Source: Thermoplasmatota archaeon (GTDB lineage: Archaea > Thermoplasmatota > Penumbrarchaeia > Penumbrarchaeales > Penumbrarchaeaceae). From it: 5,525 nucleotides of DNA. Within the stretch, counting starts at the first letter, position 1; the number at the start of each line of letters is the position of its first letter. This document shows positions 1-5,511 of this stretch, one piece after another. A program made the position numbers and the translations under genes. The notes under the pieces are model-generated. The model worked only from the letters and a program-made list of their open reading frames with translations, was not told where the DNA came from and ran no database searches. The stretch spans positions 1 through 5,525 of the forward strand of contig JAUVCY010000149.1 in assembly GCA_030595585.1 (NCBI GenBank), read 5' to 3'.

Positions 1-155
1 CTGGAATCCTCCTCCTTCTCCTTCGCCCTCTCCACCTTGAAGTTACGCTGTTCCCTCCTGGCGGCCACCATGTCGTGACCGCACTTGGGGCAGTTTGGAG
101 CCTCGGTATCGAGCTGATATGCCGAACAGTTCGGACAGTACTGCGTATTGATCAC
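1..155 (-). CDS. Zinc-ribbon protein, N-terminal part (runs off left edge)
   Basis: Reading the minus strand from a GTG at 155-153 gives 51 codons open to the window edge. The peptide has two Cys-x2-Cys knuckles, CPNC (residues 7-10) and CPKC (22-25), separated by 11 residues. This is a compact zinc-ribbon, followed by a very charged Lys/Glu/Arg-rich stretch from about residue 33 that looks helical. The C-terminal part is missing, so the function is unknown; a small zinc-ribbon adaptor or the N-terminus of a larger protein are both possible. It starts 7 nt after the stop of the upstream hydrolase gene on the same strand, so it is probably the third gene of that operon. The start is uncertain: the only plausible start before the first Cys is this GTG, and it lies inside the Shine-Dalgarno-like string AGGTGATC. 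The coding assignment rests on the paired CxxC motifs and the open frame. Confidence 0.72.
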   Translation of the reverse strand, partial: MINTQYCPNCSAYQLDTEAPNCPKCGHDMVAARREQRNFKVERAKEKEEDS

Positions 156-162
156 CTCTTTC

Positions 163-1950
163 TCATAACGATCCGGACGACCGGAAAAATGATCTGAATT
201 TACCCTTCTTCCACAATATCAATGCCGTACCGATGGCGGCCAGAAGAAGAATAATGAGAATTGGAGTTGAGGCGCCCGATGAGAATATCCCACCCACATC
301 CTCCTTCTCCCTCAGCGTGAGCTCGATGGTACCATCCCCGTTGTGGATATACCTGATATCTCCCTCCAGGTTGGAGCCCTTTCCGGCGATAGTGTAATCG
401 GAATGCTGGATGTGATCCGAATGGGCGATGCCATTTCCATCCGCGGTGAGGTTGATGCGGGAGCCGTCCTCATTGGATACCAGCTCCACCGCCGCGCCGG
501 CGATCGGGGCTCCCTCCCTGTCAACCACGGCTATGCGAAGAGGTGAAAGTGGTCCAAAGGTCACATAAGGCTGGGGTATGATATCCACCAGATCGTCGAA
601 TGCGTACTCGGGATGCTCCCTCCTATGATCCTCCACGATGAAAGGCTGGCCGCAGGAGTGACCGAACCTGGCCCAGTTCTCGGTCCTGAGGGCGAGGGTC
701 CTGTTGGTCACCTTCCCATCCAGTGACCCGTGCGGGTACCCGGATGCGTTCTCCACGTGGCCGCAGAGGGTGTGGGAGCATGGGTTGATCTTCTCCTCAA
801 CGGTGTCGTAATGGTCCCCCAGATACTCCATCCCGCTGAACACTGTAATATTACCGTAGTCCCGCTCCTCTATCTGCTGCCACCGGACCCACCTGGGATA
901 GCATCCGTGGCTCCAATCCTGGGGCTCCCCCATCTCAGCCGCAACCTCGGGGTCCCAGGGATAGTTGCATGAGGGTAGGAAGCCGTTCATTGTCCTGACC
1001 AGCTCCCACTCGTATGCGCCCAGCTCCAGTATCGCCACCTCGTTGGTCTTGGCATCCGCGATCAGGTAGTCTCCGCAGTAGGCTCCATTGGTGTTCTCCA
1101 GCATTATGTCCTTGAACGAATCAATGCTGTCTGCATACTGGATCGCCTTGCGGAGCCTCACAAATGAGGGAATGCCGCCCCAGATGTACGGCCCCGACCC
1201 CAGGGTGGTCTCCGCGACCACCAGGCCCGCGGAGTTCTGGTACCATTCAGTGCCCGACCATATCATTCCGGCTGTAACCTCCATATGAATGCGGAATCCG
1301 GTGTCCGGTATGATATCGATGAATATGGCATGGGCGGGAGATAGGAAATAGGGCATCCAGAGGCTCTGTGCAAGGACGAAGCCGCCGTCGGCGGTGGCGT
1401 CCCCGGTTGCGACGAAGGCACTGCAGTGGTGGGGCATGGATAGGTTCAGGGTCGGCGCGTTCGTCTCCCATGGTACCCACCACCAGGGGTTCCCGGGGGG
1501 AGATGACCTCCACCAGATGTCCCAGATGGCGTTCAGCGCAAGAATATCGATATAATCCACCGGATCCCCGTTAGGGTTCAACGCCCCGTTCTGTGAGGAC
1601 CCATCGGCTATCCCCTCGATCTCCTCCCTCTGCTCCTCCGGAACGTACAGCCAGTACGGCCGGCCGTGGCGCCTCACCTCATTCCAGTCGTAACCGTAGC
1701 TCCTCTCGGTAGCATGGCCGTAGGCTGAAAGGGACCTGGGGATCAGATCCGCCAGCAGTACGCCGTGCTGATAGCCGATCTCACCGGGGCTCCCGGAGAC
1801 CTGAACGTGTCGAAAGCCGCCCTTCTCGGTCATGTAGGAACCTGCCGGGAAGCTCTCCTGTGCTTCCACCGGTTCGACCAGGGGAAGAAATATCAAGAGG
1901 GCCAGCAACGTTCCGATCAGGGCAGGTATGAGGTAACGGCCCTTCGCCAT
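163..1950 (-). CDS. Secreted, membrane-anchored Ntn hydrolase, phospholipase B-like / C45 acyltransferase type
   Basis: This 595-residue protein starts with a signal peptide or N-terminal membrane segment (hydrophobic about residues 6-24, likely cut near Ala30). The body, roughly 40-460, resembles the phospholipase B-like/peptidase C45 group of N-terminal-nucleophile hydrolases. An upstream EIEGIADG motif (110-117) is followed by HHCSAF, with Cys176 as predicted nucleophile. Then come a WYQNSAGLVVAETTL segment (236-250) and NGAYCGDYLIAD (288-299), both typical in pattern of this group. Family members self-cleave before the Cys and hydrolyse amide or acyl-ester bonds; the substrate here is unknown. 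Residues about 470-547 look like a carboxypeptidase-regulatory-type beta-sandwich. A transmembrane helix (563-580) and basic tail follow, so the enzyme should face outward. Six Cys outside the nucleophile (292, 328, 350, 391, 396, 433) could form disulfides. The ATG directly follows the stop of the upstream gene and has a strong GGAGGAGG site. The broad family call is fairly firm; the choice between PLB-like and C45 is not. Confidence 0.85.
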   Translation of the reverse strand: MAKGRYLIPALIGTLLALLIFLPLVEPVEAQESFPAGSYMTEKGGFRHVQVSGSPGEIGYQHGVLLADLIPRSLSAYGHATERSYGYDWNEVRRHGRPYWLYVPEEQREEIEGIADGSSQNGALNPNGDPVDYIDILALNAIWDIWWRSSPPGNPWWWVPWETNAPTLNLSMPHHCSAFVATGDATADGGFVLAQSLWMPYFLSPAHAIFIDIIPDTGFRIHMEVTAGMIWSGTEWYQNSAGLVVAETTLGSGPYIWGGIPSFVRLRKAIQYADSIDSFKDIMLENTNGAYCGDYLIADAKTNEVAILELGAYEWELVRTMNGFLPSCNYPWDPEVAAEMGEPQDWSHGCYPRWVRWQQIEERDYGNITVFSGMEYLGDHYDTVEEKINPCSHTLCGHVENASGYPHGSLDGKVTNRTLALRTENWARFGHSCGQPFIVEDHRREHPEYAFDDLVDIIPQPYVTFGPLSPLRIAVVDREGAPIAGAAVELVSNEDGSRINLTADGNGIAHSDHIQHSDYTIAGKGSNLEGDIRYIHNGDGTIELTLREKEDVGGIFSSGASTPILIILLLAAIGTALILWKKGKFRSFFRSSGSL

Positions 1951-2886
1951 CTACTGCCTCCTCCTGTGTACGTACAACATGGTCACCATAAAGAATGCCA
2001 GTATCAACAGGGACGGTTCGAAACCGGGAACCGAGGCGCCGGTCTGGCCGATGTAAATGGAATAGAATACCCGCTCCCCCTCCATCAGGGTCAGGGAGTT
2101 CTCCGCCTGGACGGAGTAGATATTGAACTTCACGAAGGTGATATCGTCCACCCATGGGTCCCAGCCCACAGGTGCTATGATCCGTATGGGCACCTTGATC
2201 GTACCCTGAAAAGGAAGGTGGAACCTCCTCTCCTTCTGCTCCACCACCCACCCCTCCTCGGCCAGGAACTCCTTGTTCTGCACGTCCACGACTATGATGT
2301 CAGCGCCGTTGCCCTGATTGGTGATCTCCAGCACCACATCGACCTCTCCCCCTGGAGAGGTCTGGATGTAGGGTGAATCGCTCGTGACGGTGTACTGGTA
2401 ATACTGGCCTATGAACACGGTGCACTCCATCTGGGGGACCTCGCCCTGAATAAATCCAGGTTCAAATACCCACGAACCGGTGATCATCGGCTTTCGTATC
2501 TCATCCATACCAGATGTGATACTTGACAGGGGGACCCTTATCGAGAAGGAGAAGGAGATGATCGTCTGGCTCTGGGAGGCTACCAACATGGGAATTTCCG
2601 TAACATGCCAATCCGGCTCTTCAGGGACCGACGCCTGAAGTGATATCAACACCACCTGGGCATTGAGATCTGCCAGGTTCTCGGCATGTATCTCACCGGT
2701 AAAGGTCACAACACCGCCCATACCGGGTATCACCTGAATGGTCTTCTGTGTCTCGTCCATCTTTATGTAGATGGATACGCCGATCGCCCCATCCGCCTCC
2801 TCCGGAACTGCCATGGAGAACAGGGATGCACATATCAGGATCAAAAACGTGAGTTTTGCTGCCCTGGACAACGGTGATGAGCGCAT
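1951..2886 (-). CDS. Secreted beta-sandwich (Ig/CARDB-like) protein with PGF-type C-terminal anchor
   Basis: This 311-residue protein has an N-terminal signal peptide (basic start, hydrophobic residues 12-27, possible cleavage near Ala31-Ala34). Two beta-rich segments follow, about 36-160 and 163-280. The second contains VDVVLEITNQGNGAD (182-196), the pattern of CARDB/NEW3-type Ig-like domains common in archaeal surface proteins. The C-terminus reads VPGFE (286-290), then a hydrophobic helix (291-306) and HRRRQ. This tripartite end resembles archaeal PGF-CTERM sorting signals, which are cut by archaeosortases, or it may simply be a membrane anchor. No catalytic motif is visible, so a structural or ligand-binding role outside the cell is inferred. 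The ATG at 2886 lacks a Shine-Dalgarno site but has a TATA-like box about 28 nt upstream, fitting a leaderless message. Its TAG stop abuts the ATG of the hydrolase gene, suggesting translational coupling. The exact function is not recognised. Confidence 0.85.
   Translation of the reverse strand: MRSSPLSRAAKLTFLILICASLFSMAVPEEADGAIGVSIYIKMDETQKTIQVIPGMGGVVTFTGEIHAENLADLNAQVVLISLQASVPEEPDWHVTEIPMLVASQSQTIISFSFSIRVPLSSITSGMDEIRKPMITGSWVFEPGFIQGEVPQMECTVFIGQYYQYTVTSDSPYIQTSPGGEVDVVLEITNQGNGADIIVVDVQNKEFLAEEGWVVEQKERRFHLPFQGTIKVPIRIIAPVGWDPWVDDITFVKFNIYSVQAENSLTLMEGERVFYSIYIGQTGASVPGFEPSLLILAFFMVTMLYVHRRRQ
1957..1967 (-). promoter_or_regulatory. Strong Shine-Dalgarno site for the hydrolase gene, inside the upstream gene
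   Basis: On the minus strand the end of the upstream gene reads AGGAGGAGGCAGTAGATG. The GGAGGAGG string lies about 7 nt before the hydrolase ATG at 1950, and the TAG stop of the upstream gene touches that ATG. This fixes the hydrolase start and fits reinitiation or coupled translation. Confidence 0.75.
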
Positions 2887-2910
2887 TGTTCGGAGGAGAT
2901 GTTACAAATG

Positions 2911-2918
2911 TATTAAAA
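2911..2918 (-). promoter_or_regulatory. TATA-like box for the minus-strand operon, leaderless layout
   Basis: The minus strand reads TTTTAATA, with a purine-rich GGAAGG just upstream as a possible BRE. Its centre lies about 28 nt from the ATG at 2886, the usual archaeal distance from TATA box to transcription start. Transcription would therefore begin at or next to the start codon. The absence of a Shine-Dalgarno site before this ATG (CTCCTCCGAACA precedes it) agrees. Not experimentally supported. Confidence 0.55.
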
Positions 2919-3071
2919 CCTTCCAATGGTCTGCTTACTATCTTGCGGTCAGCAGAATGTTATCCGGGTTCAATGGACCATGGACCAAAATGTAACCTAT
3001 GATACGATCGTGCGTTTTGGACACACTAATTCCTGACAGGGGTCATTGGTTCAATGGGTAACGTCCGCAAT

Positions 3072-3084
3072 GATAAAAATAATA
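3072..3084 (+). promoter_or_regulatory. Candidate TATA element for the SDR gene
   Basis: ATAAAAATAATAA lies about 55-60 nt before the ATG at 3135. A start near 3100-3105 would leave a leader of about 30 nt that includes the GGAGGT ribosome site at 3123-3128. A second candidate, CATATATGG at 3096-3104, would put the start inside that ribosome site, so the upstream element is preferred. Confidence 0.4.
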
Positions 3085-3122
3085 ACAACCAACGACATAT
3101 ATGGGTCGGGAAATGGCCTAGT

Positions 3123-3128
3123 GGAGGT
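3123..3128 (+). promoter_or_regulatory. Ribosome binding site deciding the SDR start
   Basis: GGAGGT lies 6 nt before the ATG at 3135. The protein from there begins MEFLIFGGNGFIG, so the Rossmann glycine motif sits at the very N-terminus as is normal for this family. This rules against the in-frame upstream ATG at 3054. Confidence 0.8.
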
Positions 3129-3134
3129 TCTATC

Positions 3135-4256
3135 ATGGAATTTTTAATATTCGGAGGCAACGGTTTTATCGGATCCAACCTGGTTGCCCACATTCTCAGA
3201 AGATACCCCGATTCAAGCGTTGTGAACCTGGACCTGTACGAGGACAAGGACCTTCTGCGAACCATGGACGTAGAGGAGTTCAGGGGGAGATACACCTTCG
3301 TGGAGGGAGACATCTCGAACCCCGGCTCCTACGAGGGATACCTGAAGATCTCGGACATCGTGATCAACTGCGCCAGGGAGAACAACAAGGAGAAGTTCCA
3401 GGAGAGGCTGGAGCGGTTCGTCAGGACGAATATCCTGGGGGCGAGGATACTTGCCGATGCGACGGGAAGGTACGAGGTGCCCCTGGTCATGATCACCACC
3501 GATGAGGTGTACGGCTCATGTTCCGAGAACACCCCGAGAAGGGATGAGACCACCCCTCCGGCGCCCACGAACCCATTTGCCACGACCATGTTCGCAGGGG
3601 AGAAGCTTTCAGCCCTTTCCAGGAGGATCTACAACACCCCCCTGGTCATACTCCGGCCCTGCACGCTGATAGGCCCCAATCAATCGAAGAACAGGCCCGT
3701 CCCCCGGATGATCGGGTCCGTGATGGGGGGGAAACCACCCAAGGTAAAAGGGCGCAGGGACTCCCATTTCAGGGATTATCTCCACATTCTCGATCTGGGG
3801 TCCGCCGTGGACATCGTCATCAAGGCGGTCGTGGGGAAGGCCCTTGCCCATCCGACCCAGCAGGACGAGGCGGTGGAGATGGCGGGGAAGACGGTCGTCC
3901 ACGGCACCGAGGTAGCGACCAAGCCGATGATCAAGCCCCCACCTCCACTCCTGTCACCCAACCAGCTGATAGCTGGAGGGGTGGCGATATTCAACATTAC
4001 CGGTGAGATCAGGTACACCACCTCCCAGATAGCGGAGAAGGTGATCTCGCTGATGGGATCGGAGCTTCCGATCCAGGAATCCGTCATCGAGGTCTACAGG
4101 GACATGGGCTACAATCCCTCAAGGAAGAAGGTCCTCTATCAGGGATGGTCCCCAAAGTACACGGATATCGATGAGATCCTCAAATCCACCATCGAGTGGT
4201 ACCGGGACCACCCCGAGGTCCTCGAGGTATCGGCGACGGGGCAGCTGATGCCATGA
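3135..4256 (+). CDS. Extended SDR (NAD-dependent epimerase/dehydratase-like) with degenerate active site
   Basis: From the ATG at 3135 the protein has 373 residues. It begins with a Rossmann NAD(P)-binding motif GGNGFIG (7-13) and an acidic residue after beta-2 (NLDLYE, 31-36). TTDEVYGS (121-128) matches the TDEVYG active-site strand of dTDP-glucose 4,6-dehydratases. RDYLHILD (213-220) and the C-terminal GWSPKYTDIDEILKSTIEWY (337-356) are also typical of nucleotide-sugar epimerases/dehydratases. The family normally has a catalytic YxxxK after a Pro-rich turn (PxxPYxxSK). Here the aligned stretch is PTNPFATTM (144-152), so Tyr becomes Phe148 and Lys becomes Met152; a nearby FAGEK (153-157) keeps a Lys but no Tyr. 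About 45 extra residues (around 235-281, proline-rich) precede the FNITGE strand. NAD and perhaps sugar-nucleotide binding are expected, but normal catalysis is doubtful. It appears to be transcribed alone. The fold is confident; the substrate is unknown. Confidence 0.9.
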   Translation: MEFLIFGGNGFIGSNLVAHILRRYPDSSVVNLDLYEDKDLLRTMDVEEFRGRYTFVEGDISNPGSYEGYLKISDIVINCARENNKEKFQERLERFVRTNILGARILADATGRYEVPLVMITTDEVYGSCSENTPRRDETTPPAPTNPFATTMFAGEKLSALSRRIYNTPLVILRPCTLIGPNQSKNRPVPRMIGSVMGGKPPKVKGRRDSHFRDYLHILDLGSAVDIVIKAVVGKALAHPTQQDEAVEMAGKTVVHGTEVATKPMIKPPPPLLSPNQLIAGGVAIFNITGEIRYTTSQIAEKVISLMGSELPIQESVIEVYRDMGYNPSRKKVLYQGWSPKYTDIDEILKSTIEWYRDHPEVLEVSATGQLMP

Positions 4257-4376
4257 GGGGTCAAACGCTAAATATCTGAAAATATCATATGGAGTTCAGG
4301 AGGACCATATTGTATATACGGCCAAGTTAACAATGTTTTGGATCAGTTCCGATATATTGAAGTGGAGTTGAATGAA
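4257..4376 (+). promoter_or_regulatory. Upstream region of the NYN operon with TATA-like box
   Basis: This AT-rich 120-base gap contains TATATA at 4313-4318, about 60 nt before the chosen ATG. A transcript starting near 4342 would carry the GGAG ribosome site at 4364-4367. Other AT-rich strings, such as the repeated AATATC at 4271-4276 and 4281-4286, could also act as promoter elements. No T-rich terminator for the upstream gene is evident. Confidence 0.45.
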
Positions 4377-4934
4377 ATGAAGAGAGATTCTATAGGTGTT
4401 TTTATCGATGGCGACTATTTTGACGGCATCCTGAGAAGCGAGTTCAATTCCACCAGAATAGATTTTTACACATTTTCCCAGAACATCATACCCGAGGATT
4501 CCCAGAGGTTCCGGACGTACTACTACAAATCCATTCCCTACGTCTCCCTGGAATCCAGCAGCGAGGACCGGAGCCGGGCGGAGGGCGTTGATAAATTCCT
4601 CCAGTCGCTCAGGCACCTGCCGAGGTTCAAGGTGAGGACCGGTGAGCTGACGAGGACCAGCGAGGGCCAGTTCCGCAGGAAGGGTGTCAACGTCTCGATG
4701 GCGATCGATATCACCAGGCTGACCACCGAGAGGATGATCGACAAGGTATTTGTCGTGTGTTCGGACCCGGACCTGCTCCCGCTTCTGAGGGCGATCAGGG
4801 ACATGGGCATCATCGTCAGGATCTATCACGGGGAGAACATCCCGGAGCGGATGCTCGCAGAATCAGATGAGTCCGTGAAGATAGACGATGGCCTGATAGG
4901 AAGCTCCCTCAGGGAGCACACCTGGGGAGATTGA
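4377..4934 (+). CDS. NYN domain (LabA/DUF88-like, PIN-fold) protein
   Basis: This 185-residue protein has the layout of NYN/LabA domains, a PIN-like fold whose members are often metal-dependent RNases. It opens with GVFIDGDYF (7-15), the usual FIDGxN strand with a metal-binding Asp11. KGVNVSMAIDI (102-112) matches the KGVDVxLxxD motif, with Asn105 where Asp is common and Asp111 kept. VFVVCSDPDLLPLL (124-137) matches the SGDSDFxPL motif, with Asp130 and Asp132. The closing GIIVRIYH strand also fits. Most acidic metal ligands are present, so nuclease activity is plausible but unproven. The start at 4377 is chosen because GGAG (4364-4367) lies 9 nt upstream and the domain then starts near the N-terminus. 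A TTG at 4338 in the same frame would add 13 residues but has no ribosome site. It is the first gene of a pair with the membrane protein 6 nt downstream. Its RNA target is unknown. Confidence 0.85.
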   Translation: MKRDSIGVFIDGDYFDGILRSEFNSTRIDFYTFSQNIIPEDSQRFRTYYYKSIPYVSLESSSEDRSRAEGVDKFLQSLRHLPRFKVRTGELTRTSEGQFRRKGVNVSMAIDITRLTTERMIDKVFVVCSDPDLLPLLRAIRDMGIIVRIYHGENIPERMLAESDESVKIDDGLIGSSLREHTWGD

Positions 4935-4940
4935 TCGGGT

Positions 4941-5375
4941 ATGTTCCCCCTGGCCCATCTGGGCTTCACATCACTCCTGTCCGGCAGGAACATCGACCTG
5001 AAGGTGTTGCTTTTGGGGGCGATGCTGCCGGACCTGATAGATAAACCCCTGGGCCACATCCTTCTTCCCGGGAACAACGGCAGGATCATCGCACACACCC
5101 TGCTTTTCTCGGTCCTGTTGCTCCTGATCGGATTGGCCTGGAAAAGCGCTCTGCCCCTGTCGCTGGGCGTTTCCATGCACCAGCTGCTCGACTCGATGTA
5201 CCTCTCCCCCGAGAGCTCGTTATGGCCCATGCTGGGCCCTTTCCCGCCCACGGATTTCCACATATCCAGCTGGCTGGATTCCTTGACCGACCCCTACATC
5301 ATCATGACCGAACTGGCCGGGTTGGCCTTTCTTATCGTGGTGTTCACAAGGATCCGTGGTGGAAAGGTGAAATAG
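4941..5375 (+). CDS. Small membrane protein, DUF457/YdjM-like predicted metal-dependent hydrolase
   Basis: This 144-residue, mostly hydrophobic protein has several predicted membrane segments (about 20-32, 48-66, 70-85 and 119-136). Its pattern fits the DUF457/YdjM family of membrane-bound putative metal-dependent hydrolases. His6 sits near the N-terminus (LAHLG), GAMLPDLIDKPLG (26-38) supplies Asp31 and Asp34, RIIAHTLLF (48-56) has His52, and MHQLLD (79-84) has His80 and Asp84. A Trp-Pro turn (95-96) follows, as is usual. These His and Asp residues are the proposed metal ligands. No member's reaction is well established, so the function is only a family guess. The gene starts 6 nt after the NYN gene, with GGGGAGA (4924-4930) as ribosome site, and is probably cotranscribed with it. 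The length is slightly short for the family but looks complete, with an own stop and a basic C-terminal tail. Confidence 0.8.
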   Translation: MFPLAHLGFTSLLSGRNIDLKVLLLGAMLPDLIDKPLGHILLPGNNGRIIAHTLLFSVLLLLIGLAWKSALPLSLGVSMHQLLDSMYLSPESSLWPMLGPFPPTDFHISSWLDSLTDPYIIMTELAGLAFLIVVFTRIRGGKVK

Positions 5376-5400
5376 GGCGGGCCCCATTTCCAAAAAACAA

Positions 5401-5408
5401 TTTATATG
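5401..5408 (+). promoter_or_regulatory. TATA box of the tRNA-His gene
   Basis: TTTATATG is a good match to the archaeal box A, with A-rich sequence just upstream (5392-5400) as a possible BRE. Its centre is about 33 nt before the tRNA, placing transcription start near 5430 with a short 5' leader. Confidence 0.65.
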
Positions 5409-5437
5409 GGAACGATATGGAGGAAAGCGAATAAAAT

Positions 5438-5511
5438 GGCCGGGGTGGTGTAGCCTGGTAGCACCAGGGACTGTGGATCCCTTAGCTCGAGTTCAAATCT
5501 CGGTCCCGGCC
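5438..5511 (+). tRNA. trnH: tRNA-His (anticodon GTG)
   Basis: A full cloverleaf can be drawn by hand. The acceptor stem pairs 5439-5445 with 5504-5510 (six Watson-Crick pairs and one G-U). The D arm is GTGT/GCAC around AGCCTGGTA. The anticodon stem AGGGA/TCCCT closes the loop CTGTGGA, with anticodon GTG at 5473-5475. The T arm is TCGAG/CTCGG with loop TTCAAAT. Two histidine identity features support the call: an encoded G at -1 (5438) and C73 (5511), which can pair. The 3' CCA is not encoded immediately after C73 (CTCCA follows), so it must be added after transcription. A TATA box lies just upstream. No intron is present. Confidence 0.95.

Larger units (their letters stand above)
2887..3134. 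other. Divergent intergenic promoter region
   Basis: This 248-base gap separates the leftward surface-protein operon from the rightward SDR gene. It is clearly more AT-rich than the flanking coding DNA. It holds a TATA-like element for each direction, a tandem ATGGACC pair (2974-2987), and a 10-base direct repeat GGTTCAATGG at 2967-2976 and 3048-3057. No convincing RNA gene or conserved ORF was seen; short open frames through it have no family features. Confidence 0.7.

Noticed and set aside
1765..2376. 203-codon open frame on the plus strand
   Set aside because: It lies antisense across the hydrolase and Ig-like genes, has a low-complexity His/Gln-rich translation with no family pattern, and overlaps two well-supported genes. 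GC-rich DNA makes such open frames common.
3054..3134. N-terminal extension of the SDR from an upstream ATG
   Set aside because: The 27 extra residues are Asn-rich and come from the AT-rich promoter region. The ATG at 3135 has a GGAGGT site and puts the Rossmann motif at the N-terminus.
4338..4376. TTG start for the NYN protein
   Set aside because: No ribosome site precedes it, and the region overlaps the likely transcription start. The ATG at 4377 has GGAG at good spacing.
4296..4829. 177-codon open frame on the minus strand
   Set aside because: Antisense to the NYN gene, whose motifs are clear. The translation shows no recognisable domain or start signals.
4826..5263. 145-codon open frame on the minus strand
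   Set aside because: Antisense to the DUF457-like membrane gene and the end of the NYN gene. The translation is a mixed, Ser/Arg-rich peptide without motifs.
5376..5400. GGGCGGGCCCC string as a possible terminator hairpin
   Set aside because: The palindrome is too short for a stable stem-loop, and A-rich rather than T-rich sequence follows. It cannot be supported as a terminator.
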